Assembly: GCA_039105265.1 (NCBI GenBank)
Contig: JAPFFF010000027.1
Span: forward strand, 806,001 to 870,000
Source: Tritrichomonas musculus
Lineage: Eukaryota > Parabasalia > Tritrichomonadida > Tritrichomonadidae
Direction: 5' to 3'
Length of the DNA stretch: 64,000 nucleotides
Position numbers and translations under genes: made by a program
Notes under the pieces: model-generated
Database searches by the model: none
The model's input: the letters and a program-made list of their open reading frames with translations, nothing else
What the model was told of the DNA's origin: nothing
Shown: piece after piece, positions 1-10,120 of the stretch
Layout: every line of letters begins with the position of its first letter
Position numbering within the stretch: position 1 is the stretch's first letter

Positions 1-3000
1 CTTCCAATGTGACTGTCAAAATATTCTTCTTTGTATCTTCTATTTTCTTGTAATATGAAATATTAAATTCACAAACTCCTTCAGTACAATTTTTAATTTC
101 ATCATAAACTGGTTTCTTTTCTTCTCTTATAACTTTGGATAAAGTTTCTATACATAAGTTGTTTCTATCAATCTCAAAACCAAGGACACACTTTGCACAT
201 TCATTTTCATTTTCATAAATGCATGATTCACAATTTTCTACATTACATTTCTCTTCATAATCAGATGGGATACATTTGTTGTAATGAGGAGAATTAATTG
301 AGGTATCAACAATATAACTTTCATTACATTCAATGCAAATATCAGGATTCATAGGACATGAAATGCATTGTTTATCAGAACATTTGGAGCATTTGAAATT
401 GGTTTCACCATCTGATTTATAAAGAGAATAGCCTGGTAAACAATATAGACAACTTTGGAGATCATTGGAACAGTACATACAGTTTTCTGGACAAGCCTTA
501 CACACGAAATCAGTAGTACCATCATTTTTGTACTCAAAAGAATAACCTGGATAACAATATTCGCATTGTAAGCTTTCTCCATCACAACGTAAGCAATTTT
601 GTGGGCAAGCTATACAATTTCCATAAGTTCCATCATTTTTATTTGAAACAGTGTAGCCATTTTCGCATTCATAACATACAAAAGTTGAAGAACAACTTAA
701 ACAATGATCTGGACATTTTCCACATTTGTTTCCATCAAAAGCATAACCTTCTTCACATGTACCACAAGTAAAAGGTGAATCACATAACTTACAATGCTCC
801 AAACATGAAACACATTTATTAGTTTTTTCTCCATTTACTATATCTAATGTATATCCTGATGAGCAACGGTTGCATTTGGGCACACCGTCATTATAATAGC
901 ATGATGCACAGTTTTGAGGACATGCAACGCATCGATAATATTGATCATCTTCATTCTTATCATTTCTGAAACCAAAACCTTCCTTGCATTCTTCACAAAA
1001 GTGTTTATCACATTTTGCACAATTTTCAGGACATGGCGTGCACTGGCCTTTGTATTCTCCTTCATTAGATATAGCATAAGTGAAGCCACTTTCACAATGA
1101 GAACAAAAAGATGAATATGTACAATATTGACAATTTGGAGGGCATACTTCACATATTCCTTGAGATTCTCCATTAGAAATTACTAAACCATATCCTTTAC
1201 TGCATTCATAGCATTGTGAATAATCATTTTTACAATCCTGGCAAAGTAAATCGTTGCAGACTTCACATTTGCCAGTATTGTAATTATTATTATCTCGGAC
1301 AAAACCATATTGATATCCGCATTTGGAGCAATTACTTGCATCATAAATGCAGCTAGAACAATGATAAGGACATGGCTTACATTGGTTTGTAATTTCTCCA
1401 TTTCTTCCAACTACAAAACCAAAGTTATTACCATCATATCCGCACATCGTGCACCAAGAATTATCTGGGTAGCAATTATAGCAATTATCAGCACATCTTC
1501 CACATTTTCCTGTATTAATGCCATTTTTATCTAAGATAAAACCGTATCCACCTATGCATTTAGTACAGTTTGAGCTGTTATAATAGCAGTACTGGCAGTT
1601 TTCGGGACATTTATTACATTGACCTGTTGGTAATCCATTTTTATCGAAAGCCAAGCCGTAAGTTATTTCACATACAGAGCACTCTTTATTGTTATCATAA
1701 CAATAATCGCAGTTATCAGGACATTTGTCACATACTCCTGTTGATGAACCATTTTTATCAACAACTAATCCATAGCCAGATTTGCATTTTATACAAATTT
1801 TTGAATCATAAGAACATTCTTCACAATTCTTTGCACATGCTTCACATTTGCCTGTACGTTTTCCATCTTTGTCTCTAACAAAGCTATACCCTCTATAGCA
1901 ATTATCACAGTAAGCTGAGTTATATGAGCAATCAAAGCAATTGTTTGGACAACGTTCACATTTCCCTGTTTTTCTTCCATCTTTGTCCCTTACGAATCCA
2001 TATCCATACTTGCATTCGGTACAATAATTATCAAAACATTCATTACAATTATCTGGGCATTTTTGACATTTTGCAATATATTCACCAGCTTGATCTTCAA
2101 CAAATCCATAGCCAGAAATGCATTCTTCGCACTCGGTATACTCATTGGAGCACTTTTTACAATTGGGATCTTTACATTTTATACATTTATCTTTATGGTC
2201 ATTTGAAAACCCATAGCCTTCAGTACATCGTCTACATTCATTTGCATAATCCCAATAATCACAATTTTCTGGAGGCAATGAACAATCTGATCCTTTTTCT
2301 CCATTGGTTTCGTTTTTGACAAAACCATAATCATCTTCACATGTACTACAAACTAAATAGTTTAAATGACAGTATTTACAATTTTTACCACATGGTGCAC
2401 ATTGTCCTGTATCTTCATTATCTTTATCCAAAACTTTACCAAATCCTGAATTACAAGATGCACAAACTTTGGAGTCATCAAAGCATGAAGCGCAATTTTC
2501 AGGGCATTTGGCACATAAACCAGTTTTTGTCTTATTATTTTCATGCAATAATAAACCATATCCTAAATTACAAGTATTGCAAAATGTATGATCTGCCTGG
2601 CAATCTGAACAGTTGTTCTGAGTGCACAATTCGCATTTATAAGTATTGGTTCCATTTTCATCAATGACATAACCATGCCCTAAATCACAAAATTTACATT
2701 GCGAATAGTTATCAAAGCATGAAGAACAGTGTTGGGTACATTTAGTACAACTTACATCATAAATGCCATTTCCTTCATAATTAAGTCCATAACCAGATTC
2801 ACAGTTTCGGCATGTTTTATAATCATTATAACATTGCATACAATTGCTGGTACATGCTATGCATCTTCCTGTTGATGATCCATTAGTAAAATGCTCTAAT
2901 CCATAATATTGCCTGCAATTTGTACAAACTGCTGCATTTTGGCCACATGATTGGCAATTTTCAGGGCAAGGAGCACATTTTCCTGTCGATTTTCCATCTT

Positions 3001-5722
3001 TATCAAGAACTAGACCATAATAACTTTCACATATTAAGCAATGAGTTGAATTTTCATCACAATTTTGGCAATGATCAGGACATTTTGCACATTGACCACT
3101 TGGTAATCCATCTTTTCCTAGTGCTGGTCCATAATTACTATAACATTGTTCACAAAATGTATAATTAGAGCATCGAGAGCAATAATCAGGACATCTTTCG
3201 CATTTTCCAGTACCTTCACCATCAGCACCAATTATCTCAGCATAGTTACCGTAACAACTTGTACACTTGGCAGCATTATCTGAACAATAATTACAATGTT
3301 CAGGACATTCGGCACATTTTCCTGTTTTTTCTCCATTTGAATCTAATATTGGACCATATCCACTCTGGCAATCTGAGCAAAATGAGGAGTTGGAATAACA
3401 ATTATTACAATTAGAAGGACAAGGTGCACATTTACCCGTTGGATTGTTATTTTCATCCAAAACCATACCAAAATTAATATAATCACCATTCACACTCATG
3501 CTGGAACAAGAAGTACAAAATGTGGAATTTTGACTGCATGAATCAGAACAACCTTCTGGGCAAGAATCACATTTACCTGTTCTGAAACCATTTTCATCCA
3601 ATAAAAATCCAAAATTGGTATCACATCGTGAGCAATTTGAAGCATCATTCTGACAATTTTGGCAGTTAGGAGGGCAGATTTCACATTTACCTGTGTTTTG
3701 ACCATTTTTATCTAAAACTGCTCCATAGCCATTGAAACAATAGCCTTGAGAGCAAAATGAATGATTGGAAGAGCACTGCTCACAATGAGATGGACACCTT
3801 CCGCATCTACCTGTTTCTTCTCCTTTGCTGTCCAAAATTTTGCCATAAAAATCTTTGCATTGCTGGCAAATTAAATTGTTGTTAGAACACTCCTCACAAT
3901 GGTCGGGGCACTTTCCACATTGACCTGTACTTTCACCTTTATCGTTCTTAACCGGTCCATAACCGCTTTCACATTGATTTTCATCGCACTTTTTGCTGTC
4001 TGTGCTGCATCTTTCGCAATTATCGGGGCACTTTCCACATTGACCTGTACTTTCACCTTTATCGTTCTTAACCGGTCCATAACCGCTTTCACATTGATTT
4101 TCATCGCACTTTTTGCTGTCATTGTTACAATAATTACAATGATCTGGACATTTTCCACATTGACCTGTATTTTCACCTTTATCGTTCTTAACCGGTCCAT
4201 AACCGCTTTCACATTGATTTTCATCGCACTTTTTACTGTCATTGTTACAATAATTACAATGATCTGGACATTTTCCACATTGACCTGTATTTTCACCTTT
4301 ATCGTTCTTAACCGGTCCATAACCGCTTTCACATTGATTTTCATCGCACTTTTTACTGTCATTGTTACAATAATTACAATGATCTGGACATTTTCCACAT
4401 TGACCTGTATTTTCACCTTTATCGTTCTTAACCGGCCCATAACCGCTTTCACATTGATTTTCATCGCACTTTTTACTGTCATTGTTACAATAATTACAAT
4501 GATCTGGACATTTTCCACATTGACCTGTATTTTCACCTTTTGTATCTAAGACAGGACCGTACAAATATTGGCACGTACTGCAGTAAGTGCTGTTTTCACC
4601 GCAGTAGTCGCAGTTTGCAGGGCAAGATTCACATTTTCCAGTTTTTACGCCATTTGAATCTATGACAAGTCCAAACTGAGGCTTACATTCTGTGCACAAT
4701 GTATAGTTGCTATAACACTGGGCGCAATTCTCTTCGCAAGGCTGGCATCCAACATCTCCGTTATCCTTTACATAGAGGCCGTAACCATACTGGCAAGAAG
4801 TACAAACTTTAGAGTCACTTGAACAAATTTGGCAATTTTCATCTTGGCAGCTTTCACATTGGCCATATTTTGTACTATCTTTGCTTGTAATGACTCCGTA
4901 ATTAGTATCGCATTGCGAACATATTGTGTAATCTTCAAGGCAATTTGAGCAATGGTCAATACGAGAGGAACAATGCTGACATTGTCCAGTCGGCTTTCCT
5001 TCTGTATCAGTTGATGTTACATAATTAGATTTACATTTCGAACAAAATGAATTGTCATCATAACATTCTTCGCAACCATTAACACTACATGCTTCGCATT
5101 TATTTGTAAGTTCGCCATTTTCTTTAATGAACCCGTATCCTTTATTACATATGTCGCATATGCCATAATTTTCATAACAGGATTGGCAGATGTTACTATT
5201 TTCGCATTCTCTACATATTTCTATAGCTGGATCTAAACCAAAACCTTTATTACATTTGGTACATTTGCTATGATTATCATAACATTCTTGGCAATGATCA
5301 ACGCATTTGGCGCATGTTTCTTTGATTTGTCCATTTTCATCCGTATCGAAGCCATATCCTTCATTACATTTTATACACGTATTATGTTTTTCATAGCATT
5401 CTTTGCATCCTTCTGTGCATTGAACACAGACATTTGTAGGCTTTCCTTCGTTATCAGTATCGAATCCATATCCTTCATTACATTTTGTACATGCATTATA
5501 ATTGGCTGAGCATTCATCGCAATTTTCAATGGAACATTTTAGGCATTTGCCTGTAGAAGTATCTTCTAATATTTCTAATCCAAATCCTTTTTTACATGCA
5601 GTGCAATTCTCAGTGTTTCCTACATAGCACTGCGAGCAATTTGAGTTTTCACCACACGACTCTGTTAGTCCTTCATCTAAAGCAGCTTTTAGTCCCAAAA
5701 TAAATATTTGAATAAAGAGCAT
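1..5722 (-). CDS. Giant secreted/surface cysteine-repeat protein (3' end outside window)
   Basis: An open minus-strand frame runs from the ATG at 5722 to the left edge, so at least 1,907 residues are present without a stop. I checked the frame at several points (around 4498, 2398, 1378 and 118) and it is constant. The N-terminus (MLFIQIFILGLKAAL) reads as a signal peptide. After it come roughly forty units of about 35-46 residues with paired cysteines in patterns such as C-x2-C and C-x5-C, and recurring GYGF/GYGP and GQC/GKC motifs. This resembles the growth-factor-receptor or furin-like cysteine-rich repeats of large trichomonad and Giardia surface proteins. Cysteines thin out below about position 250, so a C-terminal stalk or membrane segment may lie just outside the window. 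The cysteines probably form disulfides in an extracellular rod. The ligand is unknown. Translations in the other frames of this region are repetitive shadows. Confidence 0.8.
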   Translation of the reverse strand, partial: MLFIQIFILGLKAALDEGLTESCGENSNCSQCYVGNTENCTACKKGFGLEILEDTSTGKCLKCSIENCDECSANYNACTKCNEGYGFDTDNEGKPTNVCVQCTEGCKECYEKHNTCIKCNEGYGFDTDENGQIKETCAKCVDHCQECYDNHSKCTKCNKGFGLDPAIEICRECENSNICQSCYENYGICDICNKGYGFIKENGELTNKCEACSVNGCEECYDDNSFCSKCKSNYVTSTDTEGKPTGQCQHCSSRIDHCSNCLEDYTICSQCDTNYGVITSKDSTKYGQCESCQDENCQICSSDSKVCTSCQYGYGLYVKDNGDVGCQPCEENCAQCYSNYTLCTECKPQFGLVIDSNGVKTGKCESCPANCDYCGENSTYCSTCQYLYGPVLDTKGENTGQCGKCPDHCNYCNNDSKKCDENQCESGYGPVKNDKGENTGQCGKCPDHCNYCNNDSKKCDENQCESGYGPVKNDKGENTGQCGKCPDHCNYCNNDSKKCDENQCESGYGPVKNDKGENTGQCGKCPDHCNYCNNDSKKCDENQCESGYGPVKNDKGESTGQCGKCPDNCERCSTDSKKCDENQCESGYGPVKNDKGESTGQCGKCPDHCEECSNNNLICQQCKDFYGKILDSKGEETGRCGRCPSHCEQCSSNHSFCSQGYCFNGYGAVLDKNGQNTGKCEICPPNCQNCQNDASNCSRCDTNFGFLLDENGFRTGKCDSCPEGCSDSCSQNSTFCTSCSSMSVNGDYINFGMVLDENNNPTGKCAPCPSNCNNCYSNSSFCSDCQSGYGPILDSNGEKTGKCAECPEHCNYCSDNAAKCTSCYGNYAEIIGADGEGTGKCERCPDYCSRCSNYTFCEQCYSNYGPALGKDGLPSGQCAKCPDHCQNCDENSTHCLICESYYGLVLDKDGKSTGKCAPCPENCQSCGQNAAVCTNCRQYYGLEHFTNGSSTGRCIACTSNCMQCYNDYKTCRNCESGYGLNYEGNGIYDVSCTKCTQHCSSCFDNYSQCKFCDLGHGYVIDENGTNTYKCELCTQNNCSDCQADHTFCNTCNLGYGLLLHENNKTKTGLCAKCPENCASCFDDSKVCASCNSGFGKVLDKDNEDTGQCAPCGKNCKYCHLNYLVCSTCEDDYGFVKNETNGEKGSDCSLPPENCDYWDYANECRRCTEGYGFSNDHKDKCIKCKDPNCKKCSNEYTECEECISGYGFVEDQAGEYIAKCQKCPDNCNECFDNYCTECKYGYGFVRDKDGRKTGKCERCPNNCFDCSYNSAYCDNCYRGYSFVRDKDGKRTGKCEACAKNCEECSYDSKICIKCKSGYGLVVDKNGSSTGVCDKCPDNCDYCYDNNKECSVCEITYGLAFDKNGLPTGQCNKCPENCQYCYYNSSNCTKCIGGYGFILDKNGINTGKCGRCADNCYNCYPDNSWCTMCGYDGNNFGFVVGRNGEITNQCKPCPYHCSSCIYDASNCSKCGYQYGFVRDNNNYNTGKCEVCNDLLCQDCKNDYSQCYECSKGYGLVISNGESQGICEVCPPNCQYCTYSSFCSHCESGFTYAISNEGEYKGQCTPCPENCAKCDKHFCEECKEGFGFRNDKNEDDQYYRCVACPQNCASCYYNDGVPKCNRCSSGYTLDIVNGEKTNKCVSCLEHCKLCDSPFTCGTCEEGYAFDGNKCGKCPDHCLSCSSTFVCYECENGYTVSNKNDGTYGNCIACPQNCLRCDGESLQCEYCYPGYSFEYKNDGTTDFVCKACPENCMYCSNDLQSCLYCLPGYSLYKSDGETNFKCSKCSDKQCISCPMNPDICIECNESYIVDTSINSPHYNKCIPSDYEEKCNVENCESCIYENENECAKCVLGFEIDRNNLCIETLSKVIREEKKPVYDEIKNCTEGVCEFNISYYKKIEDTKKNILTVTLE
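3899..4540 (-). repeat. Near-identical 120-bp tandem repeat inside the cysteine-rich gene
   Basis: Five full 120-bp units start at about 3901, 4021, 4141, 4261 and 4381, with a partial sixth at 4501. They differ at only a few bases. Each encodes one 40-residue cysteine-rich unit (CNNDSKKCDENQCESGYGP is its core). The rest of the gene has diverged units, so this block is a recent in-frame expansion. Confidence 0.9.
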
Positions 5723-7182
5723 CTGTAGATTAAAAAAAAAAATGCTTTTTTTTTTTTTTTTTTTTCAGTTGTTCTCAAATATCAAAAACAATTGAATATG
5801 TTAGTCAAACTTTGAATACCTGTTTTTGTAAAGGATAAATGGAAAAAAAAATTTTCCTAATATTTCCACGCTTTTTTTATACACATTTTAATAAATAAAG
5901 TATATTTATTGGAAAATGCAACTTTCATTTCAAACTTTGAATTAACTTATATCTGTAATTGAAATTTGTATAGACAAAAAACGCTTTTTGAGTAAACTTT
6001 TCTATTAAAATTTTGATTTCCAACCACTTTTCTATTAAAATCACATTACTTAAAATCATGTAAAATCATAAAGTATGAAACTTTTAATCAAATAAATAAA
6101 AATCAAATTCATTTTATTCATTCAATAGTTTATATATGTATTAATATTAATATCTTTTTTACATTTTTAAAATATAATCATATTATTTTAATATTTCCTT
6201 ATTTATACTTTCATATAACAACCACCAAATATCAATACAACATTTATTTTATCAATATTAAAAAAAAATTATTAATATATTTATAGTACAATATATTTAT
6301 AGTACAATATATTTATATTACAATATATTTATATGATAGAATTATAACTACCAACATCAAGTTTTAAACTTCTTTAACAATATTTAAAATTTAAGCATGC
6401 TTTTAATTTTTATTATCTTATTGAGATTATTATTAATTATCCATATAATAGAGATTATCAAATATTGTTAATATTAAAAAAATTAAAAGCTCTAATGACT
6501 GTTTTTCTAATATTATGGCAATCTGGAAAAAAAATCTTTCCAATAAAAGGATGATTTTCATTTTTCCATATTACCACGAATGAAAAAGTGTACTAATTGT
6601 ACCTAAAGATTTTCCATATCAACAAAAATCATTTATAAAAAAAGTAATTTTGATCCTATTTACCATCATTTACTATTAATTGCATGAATAATTTGATATA
6701 AGAAAATTATTGATATATCATAATATGATTTTTATTGCACAATGATTTCCAGTTTTTTAAAAAGGTGCATGTTAGTTAAAAATTCTTTTAAAGTGATACA
6801 CTTTTTTATACATTGATCAAAAGAGATTAAATGATCAAAATCAACTGTAAAATGATTGAATATGCTTGTTTTATTATTTATAATATCAAATCTATGATCA
6901 ACTGTCCATTAAACAATAAAGTAATATGCAATGAATATAATCAGAAGATATAAAGAAACAGGAAATAAAATGCTTATTAAAAGTGACCTTACATTCAAAA
7001 AAAATATGATTCCGAATGTTTTACAGATTTTAAACTAGTAAAAGCAGTCTTATCAAAGATTTGATATGATAAATAATAAAACAAGCATGCGATTATTAAA
7101 AGCAGGGTAAAGAAGTATTTTAAGCATGCGATTATTAAAAAATTTTATTTTATCCTATTCAAGATTTTTAATTGAAGCATAA
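5723..7182. other. AT-rich intergenic region without a visible gene
   Basis: This is the upstream region of the cysteine-rich gene. It has homopolymer A and T runs, a short 16-bp tandem repeat, and a duplicated 19-mer beginning AAGCATGCGATTATTAAA near 7083 and again near 7123. No credible coding sequence is seen on either strand. Confidence 0.6.
6274..6335. repeat. 16-bp tandem repeat, about 3.9 copies
   Basis: The unit AATATATTTATAGTAC occurs exactly at 6274-6289 and 6290-6305, with one change at 6306-6321, and then as a partial copy. It is a simple AT-rich minisatellite in intergenic DNA. Confidence 0.85.
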
Positions 7183-7264
7183 GGCACGATGGCCGAGTGG
7201 TTAAGGCGTGGGATTTGAGTCCCCATGGGTTTATCCCTCATCAGTTCGAATCTGGTTCGTGTCG
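7183..7264 (+). tRNA. tRNA-Ser (anticodon UGA)
   Basis: This is an 82-nt class II tRNA. The acceptor stem pairs GGCACGA (7183-7189) with TCGTGTC (7257-7263), including one G-U pair, and is followed by discriminator G, typical of tRNA-Ser. The A box is TGGCCGAGTGG. The anticodon loop is TTTGAGT with anticodon TGA at 7216-7218. The variable arm is GGG-TTTAT-CCC. The T loop is TTCGAAT. A T run from 7265 serves as Pol III terminator. The top pair of the anticodon stem (A7213/C7221) is mismatched, so slight degeneration is possible. No intron is seen. Confidence 0.85.
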
Positions 7265-7408
7265 TTTTTTTTTTTAAAAAAAAAAAAAAATCAATCTAGT
7301 ATTTAAAAAAGTAACAAAATCAATCTAGTCTTTTTATTATGTCATAAATAATATAATAATCGGTATCAAATAAATGAAATTTTTACATATACAAATATAT
7401 AAAGCATT

Positions 7409-9373
7409 TTAATCTTTTGGAGACTTAGAATCAGGATTGAATGAAATATTACTTAAGAAATCATAAGTTTTTTGTCTTTCCTTTTCCATTTTGGTTTCAC
7501 TGATTTCTTCACTATCATTTCCACCATCTTTATCTTCTGCATCATTTGAATCAGATTCACCTGTTTGAAAGATAACCATTGCAGGTCCATCATTGCTATC
7601 ATTGGCTTCATCTTCTTCGGATGATTCATCATCTTCTGTTTCGCCTTCTGTAATCATTTGAATTTCATTAATTGCTCTAAAAACAGAAGAAATATTTCTC
7701 AAATCCTTGTAGTTTTTCATTATCAACTCTTTGTCAAAATAAAAGAAGGGATCGTTGTCATCTTCTTCACTATTATCTTCATCTTTCTTGCTGCTTTCCT
7801 TTTTCTTCGATTTGGCCTTTGTATCTTCTTTGCCTTTTTTACTTTTGCTCGATTTTTTAAAATCTGGGAAATAATGTTTGAAAAATTGGGCTGATGTATC
7901 TACTTGAATTGGATCGGCTTCCATTCTATCTTTAATGACAGATGTTACGTATTTTCGGACTCCTTTTGGACCATCTTCGACTGCATCTTGCATTGCGCAC
8001 ATAACCAAAGTATGTAATGTAAGTTTTTGAACTTTATCATCTTGTTTAACCTCTTTTTGAAGAGCAAGAAGCATTGGAATGACTGTATGAACGCACATTG
8101 CGGGGACCAATTTATCAAGTGATTTCAAATATTTCAAAATTACCATATAGATTTGCTTATGATGTTTTTTGAAATAAATCAAAAATTGAAGAACTCGCTT
8201 AAGTCCTTCTTTAATTAATTTTTTAGACAATTTTTGTTCAATTGCTGAATCAAACATTGTATTGAATTTGAAGATTGTGGTGATCTGATCTGGATCATAA
8301 TCAGTAGCTGGCTCTTCACCAGTCGGGAGTGAAAACCAAATTTGATGATGCGCGACTTCAACAATTTCATAATTGGAATAAAAAGAAGCCATCTTCTTGC
8401 CAAGATCAAAAGCTTTGGCTTCCATTCCTTTTTTATTCTCATAATCAAGATTTGGAAGTCGAAGAATAAAGTAAAAGATAATCGAAAGTGGATCAACTTC
8501 ATTACTAGATAGAAGACGATCAGGAGGTATTGAATCAAAGAGATCATTTGAAACTTGAACGATAATATCCGAATGTCCGCAATCAGGAGATCTTGGAGGA
8601 AGTTTTTGAATCCATAGTTTGAAGAATGTTGGCGAAAGTTTTTCTTTCATTTCATTAATTAATGTTTTCATTATTGTTTCAATTAATTCTGAATCATCCC
8701 AAATGTTATTATCTGTAAAGAATTCAAAAAGAATATCAAAAAAGTTTGGAAGCGTAACCATATTTAAACTATGGCCGATGGATGCAATTAAAGAATGAGA
8801 TCCGCTGCTTGTTGTAAGATCATTTTTGGCTGCAAGTAAAATTTCTTTAATTGGAAGGACGCCAGTGTTTGTTTGCTCAATTATATTTGAAAGAGAATTA
8901 TAACTACGTTCAGAAACTTTTGGTTCCTTGATAAGCTGGAGATATCTATTAACAATGTTTGTAACGTTGTTTCGTAATTGAATTTTCGGTGAATATTGAA
9001 TTATATAGGAAGTAGCTTCATCAGCAAGATCTAAAAAATCTGATTTTTGCGTCCTAATAAGAGCTACTGTACGTTCAACTAAAATTAATGAAACCTTTGA
9101 TTGTACTTCAGGAACATTTTTTATTAGATTTTCAAGAATTTTCATACCAACAGATGTACAATTGAATTTTTTATCTGAAGTATCTCGTTTGATTCTTTCT
9201 GAAAGTAAATCGTAAATGCTATCAAAATTAGAAATGTCGTGGCTACCCCAACTAATTAATTCACGAACATGTGGTGCAACAGGATCTGGTCGATCATCAA
9301 CAGGATAGCATTGCTCAAGTCTCTTTGCGGCATTTCTTTCATTGCCGCAGAGGCAATGACAGCACTCTAGCAT
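7409..9373 (-). CDS. EFR3-like plasma-membrane scaffold protein
   Basis: This 654-residue protein starts MLECCHCLCG, a cluster of four cysteines like the palmitoylated N-terminus of EFR3 proteins. The next segment (CYPVDDRP, then FDSIYDLLSERIKRDTSDKKF) matches the EFR3 layout in which a short linker leads into an all-helical armadillo/HEAT-like body. The helical repeats fill residues of about 30-500. A lysine/serine-rich stretch follows (about 505-535), and then an acidic low-complexity tail. In other eukaryotes EFR3 anchors phosphatidylinositol 4-kinase III-alpha (with TTC7/YPP1) at the plasma membrane. The EFR3 call is by residue pattern only. A generic ARM-repeat protein is the alternative. 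Upstream there are TCAAT motifs near 9383-9405 that may act as initiator elements. Confidence 0.6.
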   Translation of the reverse strand: MLECCHCLCGNERNAAKRLEQCYPVDDRPDPVAPHVRELISWGSHDISNFDSIYDLLSERIKRDTSDKKFNCTSVGMKILENLIKNVPEVQSKVSLILVERTVALIRTQKSDFLDLADEATSYIIQYSPKIQLRNNVTNIVNRYLQLIKEPKVSERSYNSLSNIIEQTNTGVLPIKEILLAAKNDLTTSSGSHSLIASIGHSLNMVTLPNFFDILFEFFTDNNIWDDSELIETIMKTLINEMKEKLSPTFFKLWIQKLPPRSPDCGHSDIIVQVSNDLFDSIPPDRLLSSNEVDPLSIIFYFILRLPNLDYENKKGMEAKAFDLGKKMASFYSNYEIVEVAHHQIWFSLPTGEEPATDYDPDQITTIFKFNTMFDSAIEQKLSKKLIKEGLKRVLQFLIYFKKHHKQIYMVILKYLKSLDKLVPAMCVHTVIPMLLALQKEVKQDDKVQKLTLHTLVMCAMQDAVEDGPKGVRKYVTSVIKDRMEADPIQVDTSAQFFKHYFPDFKKSSKSKKGKEDTKAKSKKKESSKKDEDNSEEDDNDPFFYFDKELIMKNYKDLRNISSVFRAINEIQMITEGETEDDESSEEDEANDSNDGPAMVIFQTGESDSNDAEDKDGGNDSEEISETKMEKERQKTYDFLSNISFNPDSKSPKD

Positions 9374-10120
9374 TAGATTTTATAATTGAAAAAATTGAAT
9401 ATAAAAGTTCCATCAAAATCCATAACTTATTTTTGAATACTTTACATGATCGTTTTCATTGTAACTTATTCAAAAAGCAATTAGAGCCAAATTTTATTTC
9501 TCAACAACCACAGTAAATATAAGCACAGAACAACTTAATTCAACTAATTTTAAAATCGGAGCAATCATTTTTTCTGGCATTAGAATAAAAAAAGAGGCCA
9601 TATGTAATATTTGTTTTTATGCAAGATCTCATAATATATATTAACCTAAATTATAAATGCTAATTGTTAAATAAATCAAATAATCTGCTTTATTTGCCAG
9701 AAACTTGATTTTATAAATGTCAATTAACAAGCAATTCAAATAATCCAATTTATTATAATAATGCATTAACCTAAATTTGCAACTTAATCTACTCGACCAT
9801 TTAGATGTTATTTGATCAACGTCCGAAATGATGAGATCGCCAACTTTTCATTACAGTTTTCAAACCATTGGTTTGAAACAAGGAGTTAAACAGTGGCATT
9901 GCTTGATTAAAACTTTTTTTATTTTTTAATTGCATAATAGTTTAAAATGTTTTTATATATTTTATATATTTAATTAATGTTGAATACTCCTACTTCGTAT
10001 CTGAAATTTATGGGAGAAAGAGTATTCCTACTTTGTTTATTTGCAGAAATGACTTGAATAATAATTATTATTTTTTTAACAAGGCTATTTTAGCATTCAA
10101 ATTTGAATTGCAATATTTGT
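9374..10120. other. Intergenic region between divergent genes
   Basis: This AT-rich spacer lies between the divergently oriented EFR3-like gene and the DUF3447/LRR pseudogene. It has a hairpin at 9856-9879 (GTTTTCAAACC / GGTTTGAAAC) and a duplicated short motif, GAATACTCCTACTT and GAGTATTCCTACTT, near 9984 and 10020. No coding signal is seen. Confidence 0.5.

Noticed and set aside
3899-4540. CRISPR array
   Set aside because: The repeats are contiguous 120-bp coding units without unique spacers, in a eukaryotic gene.
3871-4549. Long repetitive reading frames on both strands in the 120-bp repeat block
   Set aside because: They are shadows of the cysteine-rich coding frame. Their length comes from the 120-bp period being a multiple of three.
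7315-7345. Second tRNA after tRNA-Ser
   Set aside because: The repeated AATCAATCTAGT stretch has no cloverleaf or Pol III boxes.
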